DNA from: Conoideocrella luteorostrata
Taxonomy: Eukaryota > Ascomycota > Sordariomycetes > Hypocreales > Clavicipitaceae
NCBI GenBank assembly: GCA_032433595.1
Contig: JASWJB010000104.1
Span: forward strand, 1-64,000
Direction of reading: 5' to 3'
Length of the DNA stretch: 64,000 nucleotides
Part shown: piece by piece, positions 47,172 through 58,991 of the stretch
Position numbering within the stretch: the stretch's first letter is position 1
How the letters are laid out: the number at the start of each line of letters is the position of its first letter
Translations under genes and position numbers: made by a program
The notes under the pieces: generated by a model
Told to the model about the DNA's origin: nothing
Database searches by the model: none
Seen by the model: the letters and a program-made list of their open reading frames with translations, nothing else

Positions 47172-47809
47172 CCTCGACCTGCTAACCAACGTTGGTCTTT
47201 GCGTCCTTCGATTGCATGCCCATGCATGCGCTTCCTTCATCAGAGTATTTACCGTAGCTCAGAGCGCGGGAAAGAAAGCATGACGAATCGCCTTATTCCA
47301 CCTCATCTGGGCAGACTCTTGTAAAGTCCCACAGCTATATACAGAGCACTCCGAACCCCCATAGGCTAGCTCTTGTGCATCCCACGTCCACGGTCGCGAA
47401 AGTGGCCGTAACTACAAGTCAGCTACCTATGTAACTAGTACTGCTGCAGGAGAAAGGGCCACACCGAGTAAATAGAAACACAGCCAGCAGTGACGTGACA
47501 ATCGTGGTGCACGCCTCCGCGCAGGAACCGCAAACCGTCATTTCAATACACCACGTCAAACATGGAAACCTTGTCTGCTTGGCCATTTGCGTACATGTGG
47601 TAACTTCCCACAGGTCGGAAATTGCAGCTGGCTGCTCAGCCTCGCAACAAATTTTAACATTCTCGGCGCCCAGCCCAGTCGACAGGCCCGGTCCTTGTAG
47701 AACTGATTGCCTGACACAAAACTCCTCATTTTCGATGGAGCAGTAAATATCGTGTTTCGAGTCCCCTATCGGCACTCTCCAGCCGTGGGAGTCCAGCAAC
47801 TGACTCACG

Positions 47810-47825
47810 ACTCCGTACGGAGTAC
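47810..47825. repeat. Palindrome copy ACTCCGTACGGAGTAC
   Basis: A copy of the palindrome shifted by one base at each end, in non-coding DNA. Confidence 0.75.
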
Positions 47826-48176
47826 TGCGTGGTTCACTGACTCTCAGGTCGCACGTCAGGTAATGAACAACGTTGAAATGTCCTCCTCTCTGAACACCTC
47901 CCCAAAGCCGCCAGCTGTAACTACCCAGCAGCCCAGAGTGCTGTGCTCACTAACTACTGAGTACGGAGTACTGCGTGTTGACATTCGTGCTCTGAAGACA
48001 AGTTCGGTCAGGCAAGCCAGACCTTTTAATCTGGTCCGTCCAAGCCCTTTGTTTTGACTTAAACTCTCGGGGCGTCTCTGTTTTCGCGAACAATAGCACT
48101 GGCATGCAGGGTGCGCGTTGTCCACATACTACTAGTATTGAGCAGCGGTTGACTCTTGAAGTGCCACTCAACTAAC

Positions 48177-48192
48177 TACTCCGTACGGAGTA
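48177..48192. repeat. Perfect 16-bp palindrome TACTCCGTACGGAGTA
   Basis: Identical to the copy at 22150. It is followed directly by a further ACTCCGTG half-site. Confidence 0.8.
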
Positions 48193-49030
48193 CTCCGTGC
48201 TATGTATGGGGACGCCAGCACACCAGCAGCACAGCACAGCCAAGCCACGTGCATCATGGCGCTGGTTACTCCATAGTCTGACGAATTGCAACTTCAATAT
48301 TCTGCACCGTTAAAAAGAGTCTACAGCTTCCCATACAATGAAGGGGGGGGTCTGAACATAACCCACCATTTCCCCCAGATCGAAATACGCGACTCGCACA
48401 AAAACTCCACACATGTCTCACAAAAAAAAAAAACAGGCGCTAGCATCCACCGCGCTGCCTTATTCCCATCCATCTCTTTACATGTTCCGTCTCAAGCTTG
48501 TATCCGACGTCCGGCCCGCTGAAGGTGGTGTGCTTCAGATGTTCGGTCCCACATGTGCCAGCTAGCATTTGGCGCACGGATCTGCATGACACGAATTGAA
48601 TTTGAATGCAGGGTAACTAGGAAGTAAGTAGAGCATGACGCCAGCCGCAAGTCAACGTGAATGAAATCGTGTGAAACAAAAAAAAAAAAAAAAAAAATCC
48701 CCGTCCAGAACGACAGGTTAAATAAACATTTCATGGCGCTCTAATTATTGATGTATTCAAAGTCCTTGGCGGTGCCTATTTTTACTGAGCTACAAGTCCG
48801 TACATTCGTCCAAAGTTTCGTCCCATGTCTAGAGCTTCGTCTCAGGCGATTTATGCATACGTTGTGTGCTAGGTACTGAGGCTGGACTAACCCGTAACTA
48901 GCCTTCTAGTGACAAAAAGAATGGGCAGTCAATATGAAGCCCAGATATGACATTAAATATACGAAATTTTTTTACATACACCTTGACAGTGCTCCATCAA
49001 TGGATTAAGTAGAATGGCCTGCCTTTACCT

Positions 49031-51604
49031 TTACAAGACATCCCATTGAGTATTCCAAGGCTGGTTCCTCTGTGTATAATCCACCCCATGCTTATAGAAA
49101 CTCGTCAACTCCTCTTGATCTATACCGCAGTGTATTTGTCCATCTCGCCCTTGAAACCATCCCAGACCGTACGTTTTCCCATCCTCCAGCTTCTTCGCCA
49201 TTTCGGCATTGCTGAACTTCTCGGTCCCCACAAAGTCATATAGCATCTTGCTCTGATGGATAAAGCCAAGGACCGACGAAATGGTGTTTGGCTGCCGCGG
49301 CAGAAATGGATGCCGCCGTCTCAGGAATACCAGACACGACACAATGCTCATGTAGAGAAGTATAAAGAAAACAATGCCAAAAGAAACGTAGAATGATACG
49401 ATTGTCTCCTGGCCGGAATTGATGAGCTTGCTCTTATCCTCATCGACCTCGCCGTCGCCGTTGAGTAAAAAATCTTTGCCGTCTACTGTTGCCAGCCCTG
49501 TCACCAGAATGGTAAGGAATTCAGCAATGACACTACCACAGCCGATAAGAAACATGACAGTGTGACCGTTGAGGAGAGCCCGAATGGGGAGATAGCCCCA
49601 CGGCAAGGCTGTATAGTCCAATGTCAAGATGACTGAAGGTGCGTGTCGTTTTGAGAGAACATAGTATGGCTCCATCATTCGGACGGCTGTCTCCATGGCG
49701 TTCCAGCTCATTTTCAAGCACACAGCCACGGCTGTGACGAACCACGGCGCTTTGTCCGTGACGATATCTGCTTGCGTAAACAAAAATGCGGGAACAAACC
49801 CCATGAACCCCAACAGGGCAATGAAAAACGGTATAAATCCCGCTGGTCGAAGCATGAGAGGATGAGGATTCTCCGATAGATGAACCTCTTCAAATTTACC
49901 TTTCTCTTGAGATGTGGCTGGGTTCTCATTATCAGGTGCCAAGGACGAGTTGCGAAGCATATACCGATTGTGCTTAAGTTTGTGGTGAATGTCCTTGTGC
50001 TTAGCGGTGTCCATATCCTTGAAATCCATTAGAATATGGCTCACTACAGCCATGGAAGCCAGGCCAGCAATGCCCTGTACGTCTGACAACAGCCCGGTGC
50101 GTCGAGTTTGTAGCAAAAAGAGCAAGCCAGCACCACATACAGCACACACGGCGAGTGTCGATGTCAGGAGCCGCGACCAGGCCGGTGAAAAGTGAAGGAA
50201 CTTGTCGCCATTGGGGTGACTCATCCTCTCCTGCCGGCTCGGTGAGAGGAAAACCGAAGCAGATGCAAATGTGGGAACCAACGAAATCGCAAGGGTGGTC
50301 GCAATTGACGATAAGGCAACTGCGTAGTGTCCCAATTTGAGTGCTCGAAATGGTCGGAGGAAGTTGAAGCTTGTCACGTAGTCGACATTGATAGACTCGG
50401 CAGCCAAGGCGCCGCCTTGCTTCGACAGCTGGTAGTACGCCTCCAGTCTGCGAACTTCAAAATCGATAAATTGCCACAGAACACCATAAACAACAGCGGC
50501 TAATGTAGGCGCAAATTTTACCGCGAAGTAGATGCCAGCCTTGACATCCGTAGGTTTCTGGAACTGTAAAAGCGGTTCTTTCTTATACTTTCGAAATAGA
50601 ACTTCCTGCATAGCTGCCAGGGCAACAGAGAGCAGAATCATCATGGTAAGGTATGGCCATCGCATGGACCATGGTTTCCAGTTTGGTTGAGGATAAAAGA
50701 TTTCGGTCTCCTGGGATTTGCTTGCAAATGTACCTCGTCGACTATCCGAGTCCCAAACCATGTCAGATCCCTCAAAGTTGCTGAGGTCTGTTGAGGCCGT
50801 TTCAAGGATAACTTCAATGACCTCGCCTCGCCGATTCGCCTCGTCCTGGCCTTTATATTGAATCGTCTCTTTTCTTGAAAGCGGTTTTGTGGATTTGCGC
50901 CGCGTAAAAGACCTTGTCAAGCCTCTCCTGACCGATGTCGGGCTAGAAAGAAGCTCGGTGTCTCGCAATCTAGAGTTTGGCTGGATACCTTGTCCTAGTC
51001 CACCGGTCAGTGTTCCCCTGGCTTCCTGTACTTGCAGATTTTTGAGGAACTCCGGATCATATGAGCCCATGGGGCCCATAGCGGATGTGATGTCGAACGT
51101 AGGCCGCGCAGGCAGTTCCTCGTCCTCGGGAATAGCTTCATAGCGGGGAACTGCACCCATGGGAGCAGCCGATCGAAGTAAAGACAAGTCATATTCATCC
51201 TCCTGGATACTCTCGGGGATGCTCTGTCTTGCCAGAGATTTGTAGCTCGGCTTGCGAATACCACTAGAGAGAGTCCGCGCGGGCGGCGCAGCAAACGTGC
51301 CAGACACTGGCGCATAGTCGCCAGGGCCGACACCGCTATAAGCAAAGGAACCGGTCCAAGAGGATGGGGGAGAATGGGAGTGCCCTACGCGATCGTCTTC
51401 CGTATGACTTGGGCCTTCTTGGACCGACTGTAACGATACGAGCGAAGGTCTTGCCCGCAAATCGTGCAAGCGAGAAGAATCATTATCGTAGTACGCTGTT
51501 GCGTCGCTCATGGCAGAAACGCTGGACACCCGGCGGTCGTCGAAGTGATCTGAGGCAACTGTTCGACGCCAGGGCTCCCTGCCCGCTTGATCATGAGACC
51601 CCAT
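49031..51604 (-). CDS. DUF3433 membrane protein (SPRAY-like)
   Basis: A single exon of 857 aa; the ATG is 51604. Residues of about 1-310 are cytoplasmic, Ser/Arg-rich and disordered. Two related membrane modules follow. Each has hydrophobic spans and a matching loop: RRLEAYYQLSKQGGALAAES then FRALKLGHYAVAL in the first, and RMMEPYYVLSKRHAPSVIL then IRALLNGHTVMFL in the second. That internal duplication, with the (E)xYYxLSK motif, is the hallmark of fungal DUF3433 proteins (PF11915). From memory, Neurospora SPRAY, linked to calcium distribution and hyphal branching, belongs here; I cannot confirm the orthology. The role is unknown beyond an integral membrane protein, possibly of an internal or vacuolar membrane. 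No introns are seen. Confidence 0.83.
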   Translation of the reverse strand: MGSHDQAGREPWRRTVASDHFDDRRVSSVSAMSDATAYYDNDSSRLHDLRARPSLVSLQSVQEGPSHTEDDRVGHSHSPPSSWTGSFAYSGVGPGDYAPVSGTFAAPPARTLSSGIRKPSYKSLARQSIPESIQEDEYDLSLLRSAAPMGAVPRYEAIPEDEELPARPTFDITSAMGPMGSYDPEFLKNLQVQEARGTLTGGLGQGIQPNSRLRDTELLSSPTSVRRGLTRSFTRRKSTKPLSRKETIQYKGQDEANRRGEVIEVILETASTDLSNFEGSDMVWDSDSRRGTFASKSQETEIFYPQPNWKPWSMRWPYLTMMILLSVALAAMQEVLFRKYKKEPLLQFQKPTDVKAGIYFAVKFAPTLAAVVYGVLWQFIDFEVRRLEAYYQLSKQGGALAAESINVDYVTSFNFLRPFRALKLGHYAVALSSIATTLAISLVPTFASASVFLSPSRQERMSHPNGDKFLHFSPAWSRLLTSTLAVCAVCGAGLLFLLQTRRTGLLSDVQGIAGLASMAVVSHILMDFKDMDTAKHKDIHHKLKHNRYMLRNSSLAPDNENPATSQEKGKFEEVHLSENPHPLMLRPAGFIPFFIALLGFMGFVPAFLFTQADIVTDKAPWFVTAVAVCLKMSWNAMETAVRMMEPYYVLSKRHAPSVILTLDYTALPWGYLPIRALLNGHTVMFLIGCGSVIAEFLTILVTGLATVDGKDFLLNGDGEVDEDKSKLINSGQETIVSFYVSFGIVFFILLYMSIVSCLVFLRRRHPFLPRQPNTISSVLGFIHQSKMLYDFVGTEKFSNAEMAKKLEDGKTYGLGWFQGRDGQIHCGIDQEELTSFYKHGVDYTQRNQPWNTQWDVL

Positions 51605-53523
51605 ACTTCAGCAACATCACCATGGCTAACTAGGCAGCCTCGTCGAGGAGCGAGCTCCGGAAAGGTGATTGGTAATACAGCAACCGCAGGAAATGAGCGA
51701 ATGCGCCAGTAGCGAGGCGGGTACGGTCCTGCGTACGTCGCAAACCCTAGGTCCTGAGTGTAAAGAAGGCAAGCGCCTTTCCTCTCCCAAAATCAGTCGT
51801 GGACAGCAGGAGGCCAATACAGACAAGTAACGAGAGTCGGCAAGCAAAGGACAAGATTTCACAGGTTACTCATAGCAAGTTGGGGGAATGGGAAGGCGTC
51901 TGGTGAGTTCGAAGTCGTGGCATTGGGTGCGAGCTAAGTTATTACCGGGCGGATCACCCTGGTGCTAGTACTAGTTAGTCGGCGTGTGATTGCTCCGTAC
52001 ATTACTTGATTGCCAGGAGCGGCCTGCTTGGCTACGAGGCGGCTCAACTGCAGATGAGGGTTAAGGGCAGCGTCAATGTGCGACGGCAGCCCATTCGCAG
52101 GTTGAAGCACCAGTGCGTATGGTTTGATTGGCCAACCTTCCGAGTGATACCACGCAAAGACGCCGTGCCCTGGCGCTCAGCTCGTTAGCGCCACAGCGGG
52201 AGGCAACGAGGTGGGTGGGGGGGAGCATGGGGGGCCTCCAACTTTTCTCTCACCAAACCGATCAAAACGACGGGGGAATCTTGTCGTAGGGCTGGCATGC
52301 AGACTCTGCCGTCCCACCCGTGGTTACGGAGCAGTGGGCTAACTAGTGATGTCTCCTCACCAGATATTGCCAATAGAGTCAATTGGATGATGGTCCTCCA
52401 GGCCAGCACTGCACATGATACGGCCTGTTGATCTCCAAGTCCACGTTAAACAGTCTGAGGACTATCTACTCCGTACAGAGTACTCTATAGTTATTGTGCT
52501 CCGTAGTCTAGCAGCCCATCCCATCATGTCGTCCGCAATACGCGCCGACGAGCATAGCGCCGTGCCCCAACCGCCAGAAACTATTAATAATGTCCCGCCG
52601 CTCACACAACGATGCTCTCTTGTGGATGCCAGACGCCACCGTTATGCTGGAACTGTGTCGAGCGTCGACCATGATTGGGCTGCAGCTCTCCGTTGGATTA
52701 TCAAGGGGAATAAGCAGAGCTAGCCACATGGGCGATGGCCACAACCCAGCAACCCGGCTCCTGCAGCTGTATTCCTATCGTTACGGAGTCTCCGCGACTA
52801 AGTAACCAATCTGCAGCTTGTTGCTCCGTACGGAGTACATTTAATGTGGCTGCAGGCTCTGTGGTATTTCCCCTTTTGTCCACTTCAGTCGGAGGCTTGT
52901 TGAGCCAGTCATTTTCTACAGCAGCTTGGTCCAGGGTAGTTATTGTGTTTTCGCGCACATCAACCTAGCACACCATCCGTATTTTCTGTGGCAGTCATCA
53001 GATTACGGAATAAGTCTTGACAAATGACGTGGAGTGCGGAGTACACGAAGGATTCTAATTAAGTATTTTTCATAGGTTTGGCAGAGACGGCGCACAGCGA
53101 GCCAGATTCTAACCTAATTTGATTCAAAACTTCATTCCTGCCCAGAGGTAGGGCCTACGCCAGGGAGCCGGGATCCTATCACTTTGGGTCTGAGTGCTGC
53201 CACCCAAAGACGTTTCAATATCTCTTTTAAGCATATTTCGCAACCTTTCTATATCACTATTGCTCATGCAAAACCATCTTTGGCAACAAAATTACGGTCC
53301 CAGTATACATCAATGCTCAAGTCATGTACGTTAATCTGTGCGGTATGTAATCGCATGAAGCACTCGCCAATTCCAATATAAGCTTTGCAGCAATACAGAA
53401 ACGCCACCCTCAATCTATCAAAAAACAAAAACGGCTTCGCTATACACTATACACAGACTCGAGAAATCGAACCATAGACCAACGCCTCACAAATGGGCTG
53501 CAGTGTCAATGTGTAATCTCTCA
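51605..53523. other. Intergenic, DUF3433 to PLC-like gene
   Basis: These 1.9 kb contain the DUF3433 promoter and the 3' flank of the PLC-like gene. Palindrome family copies are near 52468-52482 and 52823-52838. No gene is supported. Confidence 0.45.
52823..52838. repeat. Palindrome copy GCTCCGTACGGAGTAC
   Basis: One mismatch from the full palindrome form; non-coding. Confidence 0.7.
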
Positions 53524-54780
53524 TCACAACAACCAAATACCGGCGACAATCATGGTCACAAACGAAATCCAGAGACTCTTGGCCACGAGTATAGACGCGA
53601 CGGAGGCTTTCCCACAGGGCCTTGACCGGTCATAGGTGACATTATTGACTGCCGCGGCTGCCGCAAACACCGAGCACGGCGGATCGCCATAATTGTAATA
53701 GTCGACATTGAGCACATTTGGCGCGCGACCCCAGTCCGAGCGACAGTTGTTCGCTGCCAAGCCTACACTGAGATTGCCGGTGGCGGCGAGGGTCTCATTG
53801 AGGAGAGAGACGGCAGGAACAAGAAGGGAGACGCCAAACACCTTGAACTCGACATTGAGGTTATGGTTCATTATGTACAGGCGGTCCCTAGCAGCCTCTT
53901 TGGGCAGGTCAGGCGGCCGCTGAACAGTGCAAGGGAAAGATTTATCCATGGGGTCGAAGGGTGTCTCCCAAGCCTGACCGAACTCGTCCATGAGCCAGGG
54001 GTACTTGGTTTGATTCGCCTGGTAGTCCAGGAACATGACCACACGCTTGCCTCCGATTATCATCTCCTCCAACGAAGGCCAATCATTCAGACTCATAGGC
54101 AGAAAGGGCGGGGTGTAAACGTATTTGGTGATGCCGGACTGTTCGATAAACGGGACATAAAGCGAGGGATCCGAGTAATTGCCATTGCCGAGCAGGATCG
54201 TCACCACGTCGTACGGATGCTGGTCGACCCAACCGGCAACCTTGCCCAACCACTCGTAAATAGGACCAGCATCTAGCAAGTCACAAGATGTGTGGCAGAA
54301 GTGGGGGACCGAGCCATTTGCAGGCCATTGAATCTGGCCTTGGAGAAATCGAACTCCATCATTAAGCTGAGTGATGACATCGACGGCTTGATTGGAGCCA
54401 CTGTTTCCTGGACGAACAAAGGGCGAATTGTGGCACCCTACATTGGTGATGTTGCTATACTTTCGAGTACAGAACTCGACATAGTTGTTGCAGGGCTGTG
54501 TGTTTGTTGGTGCTGCTGACGTTGTCGTGGTGAAGTTGGCACCTGTTGTCAAGGTTCCGGTCGACGTCCTGGCCGTGGTCGAGCTGTTTTGGCCTGTGAG
54601 AGTAATTTTGGACCCATAGGATTGGTAGGGCCCCGTGGGAGGACCAGTCTGGCGTGTTGGCTGTTCTGTTCTCGTTCCCGTATAAAACTCAAGGTCTGAC
54701 GTAGCACTGTAGGAGACTGATTGGGCTGTAGCTGCTGGCGCGAGCAGTGCAAGCGCTGCCGTTACCGTATATGCCCTCAT
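53524..54780 (-). CDS. GPI-anchored PLC-like phosphodiesterase
   Basis: A single exon of 418 aa. An N-terminal signal peptide (about 1-19, cleaved after APAATA) is followed by a Ser/Thr-rich linker (about 62-94) likely to be O-glycosylated. The TIM-barrel PLC-like domain runs from about 97. It has histidines in the places expected for the two catalytic residues: H117 in VGCHNSPF and H163 in PHFCHTSC. Conserved cysteines and NYSD/NQT sequons are present. The extreme C-terminus is hydrophobic (LWISFVTMIVAGIWLL) after small residues, which predicts a GPI anchor at the plasma membrane or wall. This is the fungal family of PLC-like phosphodiesterases; whether it cleaves a phosphoinositide is unproven. 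It is one of two PLC-like proteins within 8 kb, with a SUR7 gene between them. Confidence 0.87.
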   Translation of the reverse strand: MRAYTVTAALALLAPAATAQSVSYSATSDLEFYTGTRTEQPTRQTGPPTGPYQSYGSKITLTGQNSSTTARTSTGTLTTGANFTTTTSAAPTNTQPCNNYVEFCTRKYSNITNVGCHNSPFVRPGNSGSNQAVDVITQLNDGVRFLQGQIQWPANGSVPHFCHTSCDLLDAGPIYEWLGKVAGWVDQHPYDVVTILLGNGNYSDPSLYVPFIEQSGITKYVYTPPFLPMSLNDWPSLEEMIIGGKRVVMFLDYQANQTKYPWLMDEFGQAWETPFDPMDKSFPCTVQRPPDLPKEAARDRLYIMNHNLNVEFKVFGVSLLVPAVSLLNETLAATGNLSVGLAANNCRSDWGRAPNVLNVDYYNYGDPPCSVFAAAAAVNNVTYDRSRPCGKASVASILVAKSLWISFVTMIVAGIWLL

Positions 54781-57700
54781 GACGGGCAGGCAAACGACAT
54801 GAAATTATGTAGCAGCTATTGTTGTTTACGAGGCGTACAAGTCTGGCGTGATACGTGGTGGGGAGGGGGTGAGGAGAGGAGTGCAGCAACGAGACGCCGT
54901 GATAATGCAGCGTGCCTGGCACAACACCTATCAGACCAAACCAAACTGCCAAACCGCCTTGTCCACAAGATGTCAGATGTCGGCTGGTACGGAGGAGCAA
55001 ATGCTGCGTCTGATCCAAACAGGCCAGGACTGAGAAACACAAGAACTAGATGAAAAGCAAGCGAGCGAGCGTTGAGGGGAAAGAAGTTTCAATGAGCGAA
55101 AAGGGCGAAGAGAAAAAGAAGAAATGATGTCGTCAGTACGGGGTAGAAATCAACGGTTCTGGTGCGTCCGCACTCCGTCCAGACACTGCCCCGACCCATA
55201 CAACTGCCAGGCCGCACTACCGCGCACTAGCTGATTCTGTATAAACCGCAAGAACAGGAGACTTAGTCGGGACTAGACGCTCATCAGGGGCGGTTCCGGC
55301 ATCTCTGCCCAAAGATTTAGTGCTTGCAGCCGATAGGACCACTTTAGGACATGCTGGACCTTGCTGGACAAACTCGGGCATTGAACGGTTTTGGTTTGGG
55401 AGCCGCCAGAATGAACGGCGGCCACCCGGCGCTACATGAATCGGTCTGGCGTCTGTGGCTTGCCCGACATGGCGAGCGGAATGGATTTCCCGATTTTTCA
55501 AGAGAACGAGCTGGTGCAAATCCCTTGACCCCCGGCATAAGTAATGAATGCTAGCAACAACGCAGTTATGAATTGATTGACTCTGCGGTCGCGCATTGAG
55601 ACATGATAAAGTGGAGAGGATAGGGAGATGCTCCGTACAATATTCAGTTGAGTGCTGCTGACCCACTCAGTAAACATTATTGCGCTGCATTTTTCATGCA
55701 CTGCGACTGGGTAGTTACATGACATTGTACGTATAGCATGCATGTATTGCCATGGTACATTTGAGTTCTTCCCTCATGTTCTGTCTTGACCCTCTTGGCA
55801 GCCAAGCCCAAGCCAAAGCACAAGACCAAGACCAGTCCTCGTAGTCAACTGGCCTCAACTCTGCGTCGATTGTAACTAGCAAATAATACGAGAATGTGGG
55901 CGGAGCCGGAGACTGGACAAGAAACCAAACATTGAACCACAAGCCACTTGGTGTCTGGCACAACCTTGTCCTAACTCCCTTTGCCGGTATTGCCGTATTG
56001 CCGGACAATCTATTCATACTTGACGTTGCGTGGCGTATACATTGCTGAGTCACGCTGCTCAGTCCATCTTCAACAGTCAACATCCGCAGCGTTGATCGTT
56101 GATGGCCTTAATGACCATGCGTACAAGTAACCCGTTATTGTACAGTCATAAAGTCGCATCATGCATCAACAATTTGTTGCGGCACTGTAAGGATTCTGGG
56201 GCTGTGAGCGTAGCATCAGCGGCAACACCGTCACTAGACTAGCTCCTGATATCGGATGGGCTCAGTAGCCTCTCCATATTTTGGTTAGTACGGAGTAGAT
56301 GCAGCATATAGAAAGATAGCTTCGCACCTAGCTAGGAAGTTTTATTTGAGTCGAAGATCCTCCGTCACGAGTGGAGAAGTACGCATTGTAAGGCACGTAC
56401 CTCATAGTGTTCTGCTTCAACGGAGAGATAGAGGGCCTTCTGGGCCTCCTCCTGTGAACAGTACAAACACGGGACGACCAAGTTGGAGAGAAAGGCGCAA
56501 CGTAGTCCGTACGACCTCATCTAACAAGATTGCAAGCGTGCCGACTTGTACTCCGTAGACTTTCATCTTGATTTGAGACTGGAGCTCAGTTGAAACCCAC
56601 TTGGATGTCCCACCCGTGCTTGACCGTGCTGGTCTCCATTTGCTGTGCTGCGCGTCGTAACTTAAAATGCCGTCGCATCCTTGCGAAACTCGAAGATGCT
56701 GACAGCATTTCTCCCTCCGGAGTGCAGTTTGTGAGCGTGAGCATCAAACTTGGCTTCGGACCAGGCTTGCGAGCTTGGCGGGCTGACGACGGAGTTCCTG
56801 AACTAATGACGATACCGTGATGGAGAGGGCGCTGCGCTTAGAGACGCCGGTCTACTGGACATTAGTTTGATGTCGTGCTTCAAGGGTAATCGATTCATTA
56901 AGGGCACCGTGTTCCAGGCTTTCCTCTCGACACTCTCATACTATCTGTCATTGGACGGCATGAACTGCGCAGCCAAGGAAGGCAAAACTGGGCGCTATTG
57001 ACGCGGTGGACTGCCCTTGATTTCTGGCTAGCTCATGTCTGCATCAATGGCTGGCTTGGCCTTTTGGCTTCCGAGGCGGCCGGCCGGTGCGATGGGGAGT
57101 GCACCGTCATCATGAATTTGTTGGAATACGTAGGACGCATTGTGCCTGAATCACCACCCTGTCAGCTGTTCCCGCCGACTGGGTTTCATAGGCCCCGGCG
57201 CATCATTACGGCTGCCGTGATCCATTGGCCGATCAAATCGGAGGTGAGATTTTCTCAAGCCGATATTGGACTGATGCAGCGACCGCAATTCTGCTCTGAC
57301 GGGTAATCTCTCCGTATTGTAACTATTGCAAGTACTCTGTACTCTGTAAGAGGCAGAGTTCTGCATGAGCAGACAAGGCGGCGGCATTCAAATGTTTTGA
57401 TGACGAGTTTCACTGGAGTGACTGGTAATTGACTCCAAGAACTCCCAAGATCTCGGTACAGACAGGCTCGAGAGTCCCCCCTACCTCCCCGTACCTCCCC
57501 TGTTTATTTTTCTTTGGTCGCGGAGGTGGGAACTGTGGATTCCAGACATGCATTTACTACGAAATAAATATTGTACTCCCGTAGTCGGTACTCCGTAGTT
57601 TGTAGGCAACAGACTGGACTGGGCTGTGCAGGCCATATGCGGCGCTAGCATTGGCATGAATCGATGTTTCTTCGTCTGGTCTGGCTGGTGTACTCCGTAA

Positions 57701-58084
57701 TCATCTCCCGTCTCCCGTCTCATCTCTGCCGACTCTTGTGCGACCCAAGCTCTAAAAGCGCCGTAGATACCTGAAGTTGTGCAAAACTTTATCCCCCCCC
57801 CCCCCTGTAGCTGCCTCTAGATACGCCGCGCCAACGACGTCACGCATAACTCTTCAATCTTCCACAACACCACCAGCATCCATCCTCCCCGTACTTTACA
57901 TTATCCCCCACCTGCTTTGCATTGCTTCTCCTTTCGTCAGTAATTGATTTTCAACTTCTTGTCTTCGGCGATCGGCTGAAATGCCCAAGTCAACCTCACT
58001 CACCCTTCTCGCCATCCTCAACTTCTGATCCAACTCCGAGTTCCCATTGCCGCACATCGGGCCATCTGCCCAATTGCCCCCATC
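54781..58084. other. 3.3-kb gene-free tract
   Basis: The PLC-like and SUR7 genes are divergent, so both promoters lie here. No gene is supported between them. The half-site TACGGAGTA occurs near 56289-56297, and TACTCCGTA forms are near 57590 and 57691. A C-run is at 57792-57805, and the last 200 bp before the SUR7 start are pyrimidine-rich. Confidence 0.45.
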
Positions 58085-58991
58085 ATGGCCGCTCCCAAAG
58101 CCCGTCGCAACACCACCATCATAGCTGGCGCCTTATATTTTGTGTCCATACCTTTTCTAATTCTCGTCCTTCTGGGAAACACACACGACGTGCCCGTCCT
58201 GAGAGACCTTTACTTCTTCCAACTCGATGTTTCCCATATTATCCCCATCGCCGCTGCAAACGCCAACCTGCTCAACTCGGTAGCTAGGAGCCTTGGTCTC
58301 CATGATTTCTACCAAGTCGGCATATGGAACTTTTGCGAAGGTTACCTCGATACGTATGTGTTCATACCCCTCCACCCAGAACAATGGTTCCGTAATACTA
58401 ATTCATCTGCCGATCTCAAGCGGCATTACGTATTGCTCCCCTCCCAAGACGTTCTACTGGTTTAACCCTGTCGAAATACTCGTCAGTGAACTCCTCGCTG
58501 GCGCGCAGATCGCTCTACCGGCTCAGGTCAAGACAATTTTGAGCCTCCTGGAAATCGGGTCCAAAGTCATGTATGGCTTCTTCATGGCCGGCACAGTTCT
58601 CAACTTCATCCTGCTTCTGGGGACGCCACTCGTCATGCGAACCAGGTGGTTTAGTCTCTTTATTTCGTTTGTGGGCGGACTTTCTGGCATTGTCCTCACT
58701 GTTGCTGCCATAATTGCCACAGTCATCAGTGTGGCCGCCAAGGTGGCACTCACTGCTCAGGATCAACTCAATATCAGTGCGAATATCGGCGTCAAGATGT
58801 TTGCGTTCATGTGGATCGGTGCTTTGACGGCCGACTTTGCGTTTTTGTTACATACTGCCATGGGATGTTGCTGCAAACCTGTTCGTCACAAGGCGTCAAG
58901 CGAAAAGATGTCGCCGTCGGCGAATAGTTCCAAGCATAGACTTTCCGACTTGCCTAGTTTTGTGAGGCGAAGAAAGACACCTTCACAGTGA
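58085..58991 (+). CDS. SUR7/PalI-family membrane protein
   Basis: Two exons: 58085-58353 and 58421-58991, giving 279 aa. The 67-bp intron starts GTATGT, has an ACTAAT branch-like site and ends CTCAAG. Splicing restores CEGYLDT-GITYCSPPKTFYW, which matches the family's extracellular loop. There are four hydrophobic spans: about 11-31, then (after the loop) VMYGFFMAGTVLNFILLLG, FISFVGGLSGIVLTVAAIIA and MFAFMWIGALTADFAFLLHT. The W-N-x-C-E-G motif (W81, C84) is the claudin-like signature of SUR7 proteins. The C-terminal tail is basic and Ser-rich. Family members sit in the plasma membrane, in yeast at eisosomes, and affect wall and membrane organisation. The family call is firm; the exact paralogue is not known. 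Confidence 0.88.

Larger units (their letters stand above)
45322..49030. other. 3.7-kb gene-free tract
   Basis: This region holds the promoter of the FLC gene (right of 45321) and the 3' flank of the DUF3433 gene, both minus strand. No other gene is supported. Palindrome family members are frequent: 46192-46207 (direct repeat), 46538-46548, 47151-47171, 47810-47825 and 48177-48192. An A-run of about 19 bases is near 48679-48697. Confidence 0.45.
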
